Below, in pieces: positions 15,146-24,418 of a stretch of DNA of 64,000 nt. This stretch comes from Siccirubricoccus phaeus (GTDB taxonomy: Bacteria; Pseudomonadota; Alphaproteobacteria; Acetobacterales; Acetobacteraceae). Position 1 is the first letter of the stretch; each line of letters opens with the position of its first letter. The stretch lies in NCBI RefSeq assembly GCF_008360935.1, contig NZ_SRXO01000011.1, positions 148,185 through 212,184 of the forward strand. The letters run 5' to 3'. The notes below the pieces were generated by a model. The model made no database searches, was not told the DNA's origin, and saw only the letters and a list, made by a program, of their open reading frames with translations. Both the position numbers and the translations under genes were made by a program.

Positions 15146-17238
15146 CCGTGGCCGCATCGGTGGTGCTGCATGGCGGCTCGGCCGCCATCTGCCTCGCCTG
15201 GACCCTGCTGATCCTCGCCGCCGCGCGCGGGCCTGCCGCCTGGCTGCTGGCCGCCGCCTGCGGCAGCGCCGGGCTGTGGGCCGCCGCCGTGGCGCTGGTG
15301 CCGGACACCCCGCTCACCGGCCCGGCCGGGGTGATGGAGGTGCTGCGCGACGCCGCCTGGGGCCTGCTGCTGCTGCGGCTGCAGGCCCGCATCGCCGGCG
15401 GCACCCCGCCCCTGCTCCGCCGCCTCGCCTGGCTCGGTGCCGGCTTCGCCCTGCTGGCCCTGGCCGGGCTGCTGCCGGAGCTGCTGCTGCGGCAGCCCGT
15501 CCCGCCCGGCCTCGCCGGCGCCGCCGGGCTGGCCCGCATCGGCCTTGCCCTCACCGTCGTGCTGCTGGCGGAGAATCTCTACCGCAACGCCGATGAGGCG
15601 CTGCGCTGGCATGTGAACCTGCCGGCCATCGCGCTGGGCGGCCTGGCCGCCTTCGATGTCCTGCTCTTCGTCGGCGCCAGCTTTTCCGGCGGGGTTCCCG
15701 GCCCGCTGCTGGATGCCCGGGCGGCGCTCGCCGCCCTCTCCGCCCCGCTGCTCGCCGTGGCCGCGGTGCGGGACGGGCGTTGGCGGCGGGACCTGCCGGT
15801 CTCCCGCCGCGTCGCCTTCCATGGCGCCACCCTGGTCGTCGCCGGCGCCTGCATGCTGCTGGCCGGCGCGGCCGGGGAGGCGATGCGCCACCTGGACGAG
15901 CGCTGGGGGGAGGCGGGCCGGGCCGTGCTGCTGGCCGGCGCGCTGATGGCGCTGGCCGTCGCCCTCTCCTCGGCCTCCATGCGCTCCCGCCTCCGCCGCC
16001 TCGTCGTCGACCATTTCTTCACCGCCCGCTACGACTATCGCCAGGAATGGCTCCGCTGCGTCGACATCCTCTTCGGCCCGGACGGCGCTGCCCCGGCCGA
16101 AAGCCGGGCGATCCGCGCCATTGCCGATGCGGTGGACAGCCCGGGCGGGGTGCTGCTGCTGGCCGAGGGGGAAGGGCAGGAAGGGGCGGAGGCACGGCTG
16201 CGCTGGGCGGGGTCCTGGAACATGCCGCCGCTCGCCGCGCCGGTGGTGCTGCCGGCGCCGCTGGCCGCCGCCCAGGCGGCGGGGGAGGTCTTCCGCTTCG
16301 AGGCCGCGACGCCGCCGGTGCTCGCCGGCCTCGGGCCGCTCTGGCTGGCGGTGCCGCTGCCGCATCACCGCAACGGGCCGGGGAGCGGGTCAGCGGGCGG
16401 ACCGGCGGGCGCAGCCGTCGGGCTGGTGCTGCTGGCCCCGCCCCGCGCCGCCTTTCCCCTGGACCGGGAGGTGTTCGAGCTGCTGCGGACCCTGGGCCGG
16501 GAGGTCGCCCTCTTCCTCGCCGAGCGTGCGGCGGCGCAGCGCCTGGCCGAGCAGCGCCAGCTCCAGGACCTCGCCCGCCGCTTCGCCTTCGTCGCGCATG
16601 ACGTGAAGACCGTGTCCAGCCAGCTCAGCCTGCTCCTCGCCAATGCCGAGGCGAATATCCAGGACCCGGAGTTCCAGCGCGACATGCTGCTGACCGTCCG
16701 CGCCTCCGCCGACCGGATCAACGCCCTGATCGCCCGGCTGCGCCAGCCGGAGGAGGCGGCGGCGGCGCCCGAGCTGCTCTGGCCGGAGGCGCGGCTGCGC
16801 GCCCTGCTGGCCGCCCGGCCGCACCCGGTGGCGCTGACCGTCGCCGGCGCCGCCGGCCCCGCCGCCATGGCGCCGGAGGAATTCGACGCCGCCTTCGGCC
16901 ATCTGCTGAACAACGCCGCCGAGGCCTCGCCGCCGGGCGATCCGGTGCGGGTCACGCTCAGCGCCGCGCCCGGCCGGGTGGTGGTGGAGATCGCCGATGC
17001 CGGCCCCGGCATGACGCCCGAATTCATCCGCGACGAGCTGTTCCGCCCGCTCAGCACCTCGAAGCCCGGCGGCTCCGGCATCGGCGCCTGGCAGGCGCGG
17101 GAGCTGCTGCGCGAGGCGGGCGGGGAGCTGCTGGTCGAAAGCCGGCCGGGCGCCGGCACCACCATGCGGCTGGTCCTGCCGGCCGCCCACGGACCATATG
17201 CCGGGGCGCCGGCGCCGGCCGAGGAGGCGCGCGCGTGA
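15142..17238 (+). CDS. prsK: XrtA/PEP-CTERM sensor histidine kinase PrsK
   Basis: This 698-aa membrane kinase matches the PrsK family (TIGR02916-like). Eight or so hydrophobic segments fill residues 1-290, followed by a GAF-like region and a kinase core. The H-box is FVAHDVKTVSSQLSLLL, with an N-box HLLNNAAEAS, G1 DAGPGM and G2 STSKPGGSGIG. Family context says it phosphorylates PrsR to adjust exopolysaccharide and PEP-CTERM protein expression; the signal is unknown. The GTG start overlaps the stop of a tiny frame (GTGA), and its own stop overlaps the prsR GTG by four bases. Confidence 0.92.
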   Translation: MTVAASVVLHGGSAAICLAWTLLILAAARGPAAWLLAAACGSAGLWAAAVALVPDTPLTGPAGVMEVLRDAAWGLLLLRLQARIAGGTPPLLRRLAWLGAGFALLALAGLLPELLLRQPVPPGLAGAAGLARIGLALTVVLLAENLYRNADEALRWHVNLPAIALGGLAAFDVLLFVGASFSGGVPGPLLDARAALAALSAPLLAVAAVRDGRWRRDLPVSRRVAFHGATLVVAGACMLLAGAAGEAMRHLDERWGEAGRAVLLAGALMALAVALSSASMRSRLRRLVVDHFFTARYDYRQEWLRCVDILFGPDGAAPAESRAIRAIADAVDSPGGVLLLAEGEGQEGAEARLRWAGSWNMPPLAAPVVLPAPLAAAQAAGEVFRFEAATPPVLAGLGPLWLAVPLPHHRNGPGSGSAGGPAGAAVGLVLLAPPRAAFPLDREVFELLRTLGREVALFLAERAAAQRLAEQRQLQDLARRFAFVAHDVKTVSSQLSLLLANAEANIQDPEFQRDMLLTVRASADRINALIARLRQPEEAAAAPELLWPEARLRALLAARPHPVALTVAGAAGPAAMAPEEFDAAFGHLLNNAAEASPPGDPVRVTLSAAPGRVVVEIADAGPGMTPEFIRDELFRPLSTSKPGGSGIGAWQARELLREAGGELLVESRPGAGTTMRLVLPAAHGPYAGAPAPAEEARA

Positions 17239-18632
17239 ACAAGCCGAAGCTGCTGATCGTCGAGGATGATCCGGGCCTTGCCGCGCAGTATCGCTGGGCC
17301 TTTCCCGCCTGCCGCGTGCTGCTGGCCGGGGACCGCGCCGCCGCCGAGCAGGCGGTGCGGCGGGAACAGCCCGCCGTGGTGCTGCTCGATCTCGGCCTGC
17401 CGCCGGATGCGGAGGACGTGGCGGAGGGCTTCGCCACGCTGGAGATGCTGCGGGCGGTCAATCCCTGGCTGCCGGTCGTCGTCGCCTCCGGCCAGGGGCA
17501 GAAGGAGAATGCGCTGCGCGCCATCGCCCTCGGCGCCTATGATTTCCACGAGAAGCCGGTCGATCTCGCGGTGCTGCGCACCATCATCGACCGGGCGCTG
17601 CGGCTGCGCGAGCTGGAGGAGGAGAATCGCCGCCTCGCCGCCGCCCCCGGGCCATCCCCCATCCGCGGCATCGTCACCGCCGATGACGGCATGCTGAAGG
17701 TCTGCCGCACGGTGGAACGGCTGGGCGGCGTCGCTGTCCCCGTGCTGCTGCTGGGGGAAAGCGGCACCGGCAAGGAAGCCCTGGCCCGCGCCCTGCACGA
17801 GATGGGCCCGCGGGCGGCAAAGCCCTTCGTTGCGCTGAACTGCGCCGCGATTCCGGAAAACCTGCTGGAAAGCGAGCTGTTCGGCCATGAGAAGGGCGCC
17901 TTCACCGGCGCCGTCGCCCGCGTCATCGGCAAGATCGAGGGCGCCAGTGGCGGCACCCTCTTCCTCGACGAGATCGGCGAGATGCCGGTCAGCCTGCAGG
18001 CCAAGCTGCTGCGCTTCCTGCAGGACCAGGTGATCGAGCGGGTGGGCGGCCGGCAGCAGATCCGCGTCGATGTCCGCGTCGTCTCCGCCACCAACCAGCC
18101 GCTCGAGGCGCAGATCGAGACCGGGCGCTTCCGCGGCGACCTGCTCTACCGGCTGAACTCCGTCACCGTCCGCATCCCGCCGCTGCGCGAGAGGGGGACG
18201 GATTCCGTGCTGCTGGCACGGCTGTTCCTCGCGCGCTTCTCCCGAGAATTCGGCCGCAAGCTGCGCGGGCTGGATGCCGCGGCGGCGGAGGCGATCGCCG
18301 CCCATCGCTGGCCGGGCAATGTGCGGGAGCTGGAGAACCGCATCCGCCGCGCCGCGCTGATGGCGGACGGCCAGCTCGTCACCACCGCCGATCTGGAACT
18401 GGCCCCGGCCGCGGGGGCGGAGGAGACGAAGCCGGACCTGGATTTGCGCGCCGCCCGGCTGCGGGCGGAGCGGGACACCATCGAACGGGCCCTGGCGCGC
18501 AGCAATGGCAGCCTCGCCACCGCGGCCAGGCTGCTCGGCGTCAGCCGGCCGACGCTTTACGGGCTGCTGGAAACCCATGGCCTCGGCGCCAGCCTGCCGC
18601 GCGCGGCAGAGGGGGCGGCGGATGCGGGGTAG
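17235..18632 (+). CDS. prsR: Sigma-54-dependent response regulator PrsR
   Basis: This 465-aa NtrC-type activator (TIGR02915-like) pairs with PrsK. The receiver domain has acidic LIVEDD, the phospho-acceptor Asp52 (LLDLGLP) and Lys107 (HEKPV). The AAA+ domain has Walker A GESGTGK (174-180), the sigma-54-contacting GAFTGA loop (221-226) and Walker B TLFLDEIGEM. A Fis-type helix-turn-helix (NGSLATAARLLGVSRPTLYG) ends the protein. An intact GAFTGA implies true sigma-54 activation, so its targets should carry -24/-12 promoters. It starts at GTG 17235, overlapping prsK by four bases. Confidence 0.95.
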   Translation: MNKPKLLIVEDDPGLAAQYRWAFPACRVLLAGDRAAAEQAVRREQPAVVLLDLGLPPDAEDVAEGFATLEMLRAVNPWLPVVVASGQGQKENALRAIALGAYDFHEKPVDLAVLRTIIDRALRLRELEEENRRLAAAPGPSPIRGIVTADDGMLKVCRTVERLGGVAVPVLLLGESGTGKEALARALHEMGPRAAKPFVALNCAAIPENLLESELFGHEKGAFTGAVARVIGKIEGASGGTLFLDEIGEMPVSLQAKLLRFLQDQVIERVGGRQQIRVDVRVVSATNQPLEAQIETGRFRGDLLYRLNSVTVRIPPLRERGTDSVLLARLFLARFSREFGRKLRGLDAAAAEAIAAHRWPGNVRELENRIRRAALMADGQLVTTADLELAPAAGAEETKPDLDLRAARLRAERDTIERALARSNGSLATAARLLGVSRPTLYGLLETHGLGASLPRAAEGAADAG

Positions 18633-18777
18633 CGGAAAGGCCGGCGGGGAGGGGCGCGCGGGCGGCCCTGCGCCGCGCTGCATCGTCACAAACCCGGGCT
18701 TGTCAGGACATCGGCTTCCCCCGCCTATGCCGCGCCGGCCGGCCGGCGACCCACCCTGCCGTAGCGGAGAATTCAGC

Positions 18778-21597
18778 ATGGCACCGCCCACCCCGACCCG
18801 CCGCCACGCCCGCTGGCCCCTGCTGCTGGCCGGGCTGCTGAGCGCCGGCCTCGCCGCCGCCCCCGCCGCCGCCCAGCCGCTGGAACGCGCCCGCGCCGCC
18901 CAGGCCCGCGGCGACATGCGCGCGGCGCAGATCGAGCTGCGCAACGCCGTCCGCCAGGAGCCGAATTCCGCCGCCCTGCGCGCCGCCCTCGCCCAGCTCA
19001 GCCTTGACATCGGCGATGCCGACACGGCGGAGAAGGAAGCCAGGGCGGCAATGGAGCGGGGCTTCGACCCGGCCGCTGGCACCGCCATCGTCATGCGCGC
19101 CTACCTCCAGCGCACCCGCTTCCAGGAGCTGCTGCGGGATTTCCCGATGCCGCCGGACGGCACCCCGCCCGCCCTGGCCGGGGAGGTGGCGGCGCACCGC
19201 GCCTTCGCCCTGCTGGCGACGCGGGAGGTGGAGCAGGCGAAGGCGGCGGTCGCCGAGGCGCTGCGCCTCGCCCCCGGCTCCGCCCAGGCGCATCTCGCCG
19301 CTTCCAGCCTGGCCCTGGCGCAGAACGACAGGCCGGGGGCGATGGCGGCGATCGAGCGCAGTCTGGCGATCGACCCCGATCTGCCGGAAGGCCTGCTGCG
19401 CCGCGCCGCCCTGCTGTTCGACCGTGGCGACCATGCGGAGGCGGTGGCGACGCTCGACCGGCTGCTGGCGAAATGGCCGGCCCAGGTGCAGGGCCGCCTG
19501 CTGCGCGCCGAGGTGCGGCTGCGCGCCGACGACCTGCCGGCGGCGAGGCAGGATGTGGAGGCGGTGCTGCGCGCCGTCGGCAACAACCCGGGCGCCCTTT
19601 ACCTCCGCGCCGTGCTGGCGACGCGGGAGCGCGACTGGCGCGGGGCGGATGAGTCGCTGCAGCGCCTCGGCGCCGGCGTGGGGAATTTTCCGGAAGGCTT
19701 CCTGGTGCTGGCGACGGTGAAGCGGGCGCTGGGGCAGAACGCCCAGGCGCTGGACGCCGCCGGGCGCTACGCCGCGCGGCGGCCGGAAGATCCGCGCGGC
19801 GCCAAGCTGCTGGCGGTGATGGAGATGGAGGCCGGCCGGCCGGACGGCGCCATCGGCGCGCTGGAGCGGCTGCTGCAGCGCGGCGCGGTGGATGCGGAGG
19901 CGCTGGACATGCTGGGCCGTGCCCGGGTGGCGGCGGGCCGGCCGCGGGAAGGCGCCCAGGCCTTCGCCCGCGCCGCCGAGCTGGCGCCGGCGGATGCCGG
20001 CATCCGTACCCGCCTGGCTGCGGCGCGGCTGGCCGCGGGCGACACCGACGGCACCGCCGCGGCGGCGGAGGATGCGCTGCGCCTCGCCCCGTCCCAGGCC
20101 GGGGCGCGGGAGATGCTGATGCTGGCCGCCCTCGGCCGCGGCGACCTGGCAGCCGCCGAGGGGGAGCTGGCCCAGCTCGGGCCGGAGGCGCGGGCGGCCG
20201 AGGTGCCGGCCACCGTCGCCGCCATGATCAGGCTGGCCCGGCTGCAGACCGCCGAGGCGCGGGCCGGCTTCGAGGATGTGCTGAAGCGCTTCCCGGAGAG
20301 CATCGGCGCCCGGGTGGGGCTGGCCCGCACCCTGATGGCGCAGGGCGTGGAGGGCGAGCCGGAGCGGCTGCTGGGCGAGGTGCTGCAGCGCCAGCCGAAT
20401 CATGGCGAGGCGATTTCCCGGCTGCTGGCGCTGACCGGCGCCGGTGGCTCCCGCGCCCCGGCGGCGCGGCAGGTGCTGCAGCGGGCCCAGGCCGCGGCGC
20501 CGGGGGAGCCCGCCCTGGCGCTGGCCATGGCCCAGGTGCTGCGGAACGCCAATGATGCCGCCGGCGCCGCTGCGCTGCTGGACGGCCCGGCGCTGCGGGT
20601 CCCGGGCCGTGGCGTGGCCCTGCCGCTCGCCCGGTCTCAGGCCTATGCGGCGGCGGAGAAATGGCCGGAGGCGGAGGCCGCTGCCCGCGCCGCCCTGGCC
20701 GAGGATGCCAGCAGCGCCCCGGCGCGGCGCCAATTGGCGGCGCTGCTGGCCCGTGGCGGGGATGCCCAGGGCGCCGAGGCGCTGCTGCAGGAAGGGCTGC
20801 GCAGCCAGCCGCGGGATGCGCTGCTGCAGCAGGGGCTGATCGGGCTGGTGAACGAGGCCCGCGGCGCCGAGGCGGCGCTGGCGCTGGCCGACCGCATGGG
20901 GCAGGACCCGGGGATGCAGCCGAACGCCCGGCTGCTGAAGCCGGAGCTGCTGCTGAGCCTGCGCCGCCCGCTGGAAGCGGCCCAGGCCTATGCCGCGCAG
21001 CTTGCCGCCGTGCCATCCGCCAGCCTGGTATTGCGCACCGCCGGCGCCTGGATGGCCGCCGGCCGGCCGGTGGATGCCGAGGCGGTGCTGACGCAATGGC
21101 TGCAGCGCGAGCCGGGCGAGGTGGAGGTGCTGAACCTGCTGGCGCAGATCGACATCGCGGCGGGGCGGACGGAGCTGGCGGAACACCGGCTGAGCGCGGC
21201 CCTGCAACGGGCGCCGAACAACAGCGTGGCGATGAACAACCTGGCCTGGCTGCTGGCGCAGCAGGACAGCCCGGAGGCGGTCGCGCGGGCGCGGGAGCTG
21301 GCGGAGCGCGCCTATTTCCTGCTGCCGACGCCGGAGACCGCCGATACCCTGGGCTGGGTGCTGACCCGGCAGGGCGAGGCGCGGCGCGCGGTGCCGCTGC
21401 TGCGGGCCGCCGTCGCGGTCAGCCGGCGCGGCCCGGCCCAGGATGCCGGCGGCATTTACCGCCTGGCCTTCGCGCTGAAGGAGGCGGGGGACAAGGTGGA
21501 GGCGAAGCGGCTGGTCGATCTGCTGCTGGACCGCATCCCGGCCTTCCCCGAGCGGGCCGAGGCCGAGCGGCTGCGGGGCGAGCTTCTTTCGCCATGA
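18778..21597 (+). CDS. prsT: XrtA/PEP-CTERM system TPR-repeat protein PrsT
   Basis: This 939-aa protein is composed almost entirely of TPR helices, as in the PrsT family (TIGR02917-like). TPR signatures recur, for example AHLAASSLALAQNDRPGAMA, PNNSVAMNNLAWLLAQ and TADTLGWVLTRQGEARRAVP. An N-terminal signal peptide (WPLLLAGLLSAGLAAAPAAA) is clear, but no lipobox Cys follows, whereas family members are usually called lipoproteins. A soluble periplasmic form is inferred. ATG 18778 follows a GCGGAGA ribosome site; the open frame upstream to 18505 overlaps prsR and lacks a signal. The 145-bp gap before it may hold its own promoter. Confidence 0.88.
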   Translation: MAPPTPTRRHARWPLLLAGLLSAGLAAAPAAAQPLERARAAQARGDMRAAQIELRNAVRQEPNSAALRAALAQLSLDIGDADTAEKEARAAMERGFDPAAGTAIVMRAYLQRTRFQELLRDFPMPPDGTPPALAGEVAAHRAFALLATREVEQAKAAVAEALRLAPGSAQAHLAASSLALAQNDRPGAMAAIERSLAIDPDLPEGLLRRAALLFDRGDHAEAVATLDRLLAKWPAQVQGRLLRAEVRLRADDLPAARQDVEAVLRAVGNNPGALYLRAVLATRERDWRGADESLQRLGAGVGNFPEGFLVLATVKRALGQNAQALDAAGRYAARRPEDPRGAKLLAVMEMEAGRPDGAIGALERLLQRGAVDAEALDMLGRARVAAGRPREGAQAFARAAELAPADAGIRTRLAAARLAAGDTDGTAAAAEDALRLAPSQAGAREMLMLAALGRGDLAAAEGELAQLGPEARAAEVPATVAAMIRLARLQTAEARAGFEDVLKRFPESIGARVGLARTLMAQGVEGEPERLLGEVLQRQPNHGEAISRLLALTGAGGSRAPAARQVLQRAQAAAPGEPALALAMAQVLRNANDAAGAAALLDGPALRVPGRGVALPLARSQAYAAAEKWPEAEAAARAALAEDASSAPARRQLAALLARGGDAQGAEALLQEGLRSQPRDALLQQGLIGLVNEARGAEAALALADRMGQDPGMQPNARLLKPELLLSLRRPLEAAQAYAAQLAAVPSASLVLRTAGAWMAAGRPVDAEAVLTQWLQREPGEVEVLNLLAQIDIAAGRTELAEHRLSAALQRAPNNSVAMNNLAWLLAQQDSPEAVARARELAERAYFLLPTPETADTLGWVLTRQGEARRAVPLLRAAVAVSRRGPAQDAGGIYRLAFALKEAGDKVEAKRLVDLLLDRIPAFPERAEAERLRGELLSP

Positions 21598-22330
21598 GCT
21601 TCGTTCCCCACGACGTCGCTGTGCGCCGCCATGGGGGCACGGCCTCGCCCCGGGCGGGCGCTGTGCGCCGCCATGGGGCCCATGAAGGGCTGAATGGCCG
21701 GGACCTCGCACAGCCTGCCGCGGCAAAGCCGCGGCAGGGCAACGGGCGGCGCAGGTGATTGCGGGGGCTGGCTGCCGCCACCGCAACGGCCGTTCCGGCC
21801 GGGCGCGGACATGCGCGCTCGACCTCATCGAGCGTACCTCAAGGTCCAGCCCTGGTGCCGATGCCGGGTCAAGCAACTGTGTCGGCGGTCCAGGGTGAAT
21901 GGGATTTGGCGATGGCGTTGAGGTGATGAGGAGGCGTCGCATGCAGGCGATGCGCCGGAGGCGCACCGCGCTCCGCGCGGCGACGTCCTTGACCGGACAT
22001 CGGCACCATGGCCCGCGCGAATGGCCGCCTTCGGCCAGCGGCGATAGACGGGGGGCCTGGAGCACCCGGCGCAATGCTGCGCCGCGGCAGGGGTTTTTTC
22101 CGCTTGACCCAAGCGCGTCAAAGGATTAGCGACTCCGCCGGCGGCATGTAACCGCCACGCCCGCCCCCAGGCGGGCCGGGATGGGACGGGCCGTGACACC
22201 GCCCAGCAATCCGGGTCCCTCGGCACCTTTCGCAGCCCGCCGGACCAAGCCGTGCCCGCGTCAGGCGGGGGCGCAAGACACTGACCCGCTCTTTACCGAA
22301 GGGCGGGCCCTTCCAGGAACCAGAGACCGC
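21598..22330. other. Long gene-free region and rpsA leader
   Basis: No convincing gene is seen in these 733 bp. A ~21-bp inverted repeat (21853-21873 and 21988-22008, TGGTGCCGATGYCSGGTCAAG) encloses about 115 bp and could be a small mobile or structured element. Around 21720 TGCCGCGGCAAAGCCGCGGCA forms a hairpin. A hairpin near 22068-22085 is followed nine bases later by a T6 run (22094-22099), a weak terminator candidate. TTGACC at 22104 may be the -35 of rpsA but the -10 is poor. The sequence from about 22140 to 22330 is probably the rpsA 5' leader. Confidence 0.45.
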
Positions 22331-24049
22331 ATGGCATCCGCCACAACCCTCGCGCATGACGCGGGGACCGAAGACTTTGCCGCCCTCCTCGACGCCACCC
22401 TCGGCCCCGATACCGGCTTCGCCGGCTCCGTGGTCTCCGGCCGGGTCATCCGCGTGGATGACGATTTCGCCGTCGTCGATGTCGGGCTGAAGAGCGAGGG
22501 GCGCGTCCCCCTCAAGGAATTCGCCCCGCAGGGGCAGAAGCCGGAAGTGAAGCCCGGCGACGTCATCGAACTCTTCGTCGAGCGCTATGAGGACCGGGAC
22601 GGCTCCATCGTCCTGTCGCGCGAGAAGGCGCGGCGCGAGGAGGCCTGGACCAACCTCGAAAAGGCCTACCAGGCCAACCAGCGCGTCAACGGCGTGATCT
22701 TCGGCCGGGTCAAGGGTGGCTTCACCGTCGATCTCGGCGGTGCGGTGGCCTTCCTCCCGGGCTCCCAGGTCGATATCCGCCCGGTGCGCGATGTCGGGCC
22801 GCTGATGGGCAGCCCGCAGCCCTTCCAGATCCTCAAGATGGACCGCGCCCGCGGCAACATCGTGGTCAGCCGCCGCGCTGTCCTCGAGGAGACCCGTGCG
22901 GAGCAGCGCTCCGAGCTGATCCAGGGCCTGAAGGAGGGCATGATCCTCGACGGCGTGGTGAAGAACATCACCGACTACGGCGCCTTCGTCGACCTCGGCG
23001 GCGTGGACGGGCTGCTACACGTCACCGACATCGCCTGGCGCCGCATCAACCACCCGTCCGAGGCCCTGACCATCGGCCAGCCGGTGAAGGTGCAGGTCAT
23101 CCGCTTCAACTCGGAGACCCAGCGCATCAGCCTCGGCATGAAGCAGCTCATGTCCGACCCGTGGGATGGCGTCGCCATCAAATACCCGGTCGGCGCCAAG
23201 TTCAGCGGCCGCGTCACCAACATCACCGACTACGGCGCCTTCGTGGAGCTGGAGCCGGGGGTCGAGGGCCTGGTCCACGTCTCCGAGATGAGCTGGACCA
23301 AGAAGAACGTCCATCCGGGCAAGATCGTCGCCACCTCCCAGGAAGTGGACGTGATGATCCTCGATGTGGACGAGCCGAAGCGCCGCATCTCGCTCGGCCT
23401 GAAGCAGGCCCAGGGCAACCCCTGGGAGCTGTTCCTCGAGGCCCATCCGCCGGGCTCCGAGGTCGAGGGCGAGATCCGGAACATCACCGAATTCGGCCTC
23501 TTCATCGGGATCGGCCCGGATATCGACGGCATGGTGCACATGTCCGACATCTCCTGGGACGAGGCCGGCGAGGCGGCCATGGCCCATTACGAGAAGGGCC
23601 AGGTGGTCAAGGCCAAGGTGCTGGATGTTGACGTCGAGAAGGAGCGCATCTCCCTCGGCATCAAGCAGCTCCAGGCGGATCCGGCGGCCGAGGTGCTGGA
23701 CAAGGTCAAGAAGAACGACATCGTCACCTGCGTCGTCACCGCCGTGCAGGCGAATGGCATCGAGGTGAAGGTGGAGGATGTGCTGACCGGCTTCATCCGC
23801 CGCGCCGAGCTGGCCCGCGACCGCGGCGACCAGCGCCCCGAGAAATTCGCGGTGGGCGAGAAGGTGGATGCCAAGGTCGTCGCCGTGGACCGCGCTGCCC
23901 GCCGGCTCTCCCTGACCATCAAGGGCAAGGAGATCGAGGAGGAGCGCGAGGCGATGAAGGAGTACGGCTCGACCGACTCCGGCGCGTCGCTGGGCGACAT
24001 CCTGGGTGCCGCCATCCGCCGCCGCCGCGAGATGGCCGGCGAGGAATAA
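22331..24049 (+). CDS. rpsA: 30S ribosomal protein S1
   Basis: This 572-aa protein binds mRNA on the 30S subunit and helps initiation on structured messages. Six S1 (OB-fold) domains can be followed. The repeating signatures are GRVIRVDDDFAVVDVGLKSE, GVVKNITDYGAFVDLGGVDG, GRVTNITDYGAFVELEPGVE and GEIRNITEFGLFIGIGPDID, with divergent first and last domains as usual. Length and domain number match alphaproteobacterial S1. I start at ATG 22331, since the longer frame to 22181 has no S1 similarity. Codon use looks more biased than in neighbours, as expected for a highly expressed gene. A strong terminator follows. Confidence 0.98.
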   Translation: MASATTLAHDAGTEDFAALLDATLGPDTGFAGSVVSGRVIRVDDDFAVVDVGLKSEGRVPLKEFAPQGQKPEVKPGDVIELFVERYEDRDGSIVLSREKARREEAWTNLEKAYQANQRVNGVIFGRVKGGFTVDLGGAVAFLPGSQVDIRPVRDVGPLMGSPQPFQILKMDRARGNIVVSRRAVLEETRAEQRSELIQGLKEGMILDGVVKNITDYGAFVDLGGVDGLLHVTDIAWRRINHPSEALTIGQPVKVQVIRFNSETQRISLGMKQLMSDPWDGVAIKYPVGAKFSGRVTNITDYGAFVELEPGVEGLVHVSEMSWTKKNVHPGKIVATSQEVDVMILDVDEPKRRISLGLKQAQGNPWELFLEAHPPGSEVEGEIRNITEFGLFIGIGPDIDGMVHMSDISWDEAGEAAMAHYEKGQVVKAKVLDVDVEKERISLGIKQLQADPAAEVLDKVKKNDIVTCVVTAVQANGIEVKVEDVLTGFIRRAELARDRGDQRPEKFAVGEKVDAKVVAVDRAARRLSLTIKGKEIEEEREAMKEYGSTDSGASLGDILGAAIRRRREMAGEE

Positions 24050-24078
24050 GCCGGGCGCCCTTCGGGGGCCTGGGGAAG

Positions 24079-24108
24079 CGGCCGGCGGGGCGACCCGCCG
24101 GCCGTTTT
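24079..24108 (+). terminator. Rho-independent terminator after rpsA
   Basis: A near-perfect GC hairpin (CGGCCGGCGGG / CCCGCCGGCCG around a GCGA loop) is followed directly by five T residues, 30 bp after the rpsA stop. It is the clearest intrinsic terminator in the window. Confidence 0.9.
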
Positions 24109-24119
24109 TCGTTTGGGAG

Positions 24120-24215
24120 AAGTGGCTGCTTGCTTACTGGTGTCCCGATTCCGCAGTCCTGCGGACGTCGTTCTCGGGCCACTGGCTTGTGTTTTCAGCG
24201 GCCTGCTTGTTTGCG
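24120..24215. repeat. Dispersed palindromic repeat copy (TGTCCCG / GGCCTGCTTG family)
   Basis: A degenerate copy of the paired palindromes seen intact at 30777-30895 and inverted at 46445-46666. It shares GTGTCCCG, AGTCCTGCGGA, TTTTCAGYGGCCTGCTTGT and the same order. The rest of the rpsA-sppA gap (to 24418) shows nothing recognisable. Confidence 0.7.
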
Positions 24216-24418
24216 CCATGCGCGGTGGGGCGATCCGGGTCATCACGCTCCGGAGGACGAGGCGGAATGAAAGAGAGCACTACCAGGCGCCGCCGGGGTC
24301 CGGGGCCCTCCCCGGCGGGCGTTGGCGCCGCTGCCGCCGGCGGGGCCCGGGGCGAAGCGCCCAGCCGTTGCCCTTGGCCCCCCGCCACCCAACATCCCGC
24401 CGAAACGCCGGAACCCGC

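Noticed and set aside
22101..22132. Strong rpsA promoter from TTGACC at 22104
   Set aside because: The matching -10 (TTAGCG or TAGCGA) is poor; mentioned only as a possibility.
21598..22330. Possible tRNA or small RNA gene before rpsA
   Set aside because: No T-loop-like GTTCGAATC or cloverleaf could be found; hairpins present are short and unrelated.
22181..22331. Longer N-terminus for ribosomal protein S1
   Set aside because: The extra 50 residues have no S1 similarity and lie in the leader; ATG 22331 matches the family.
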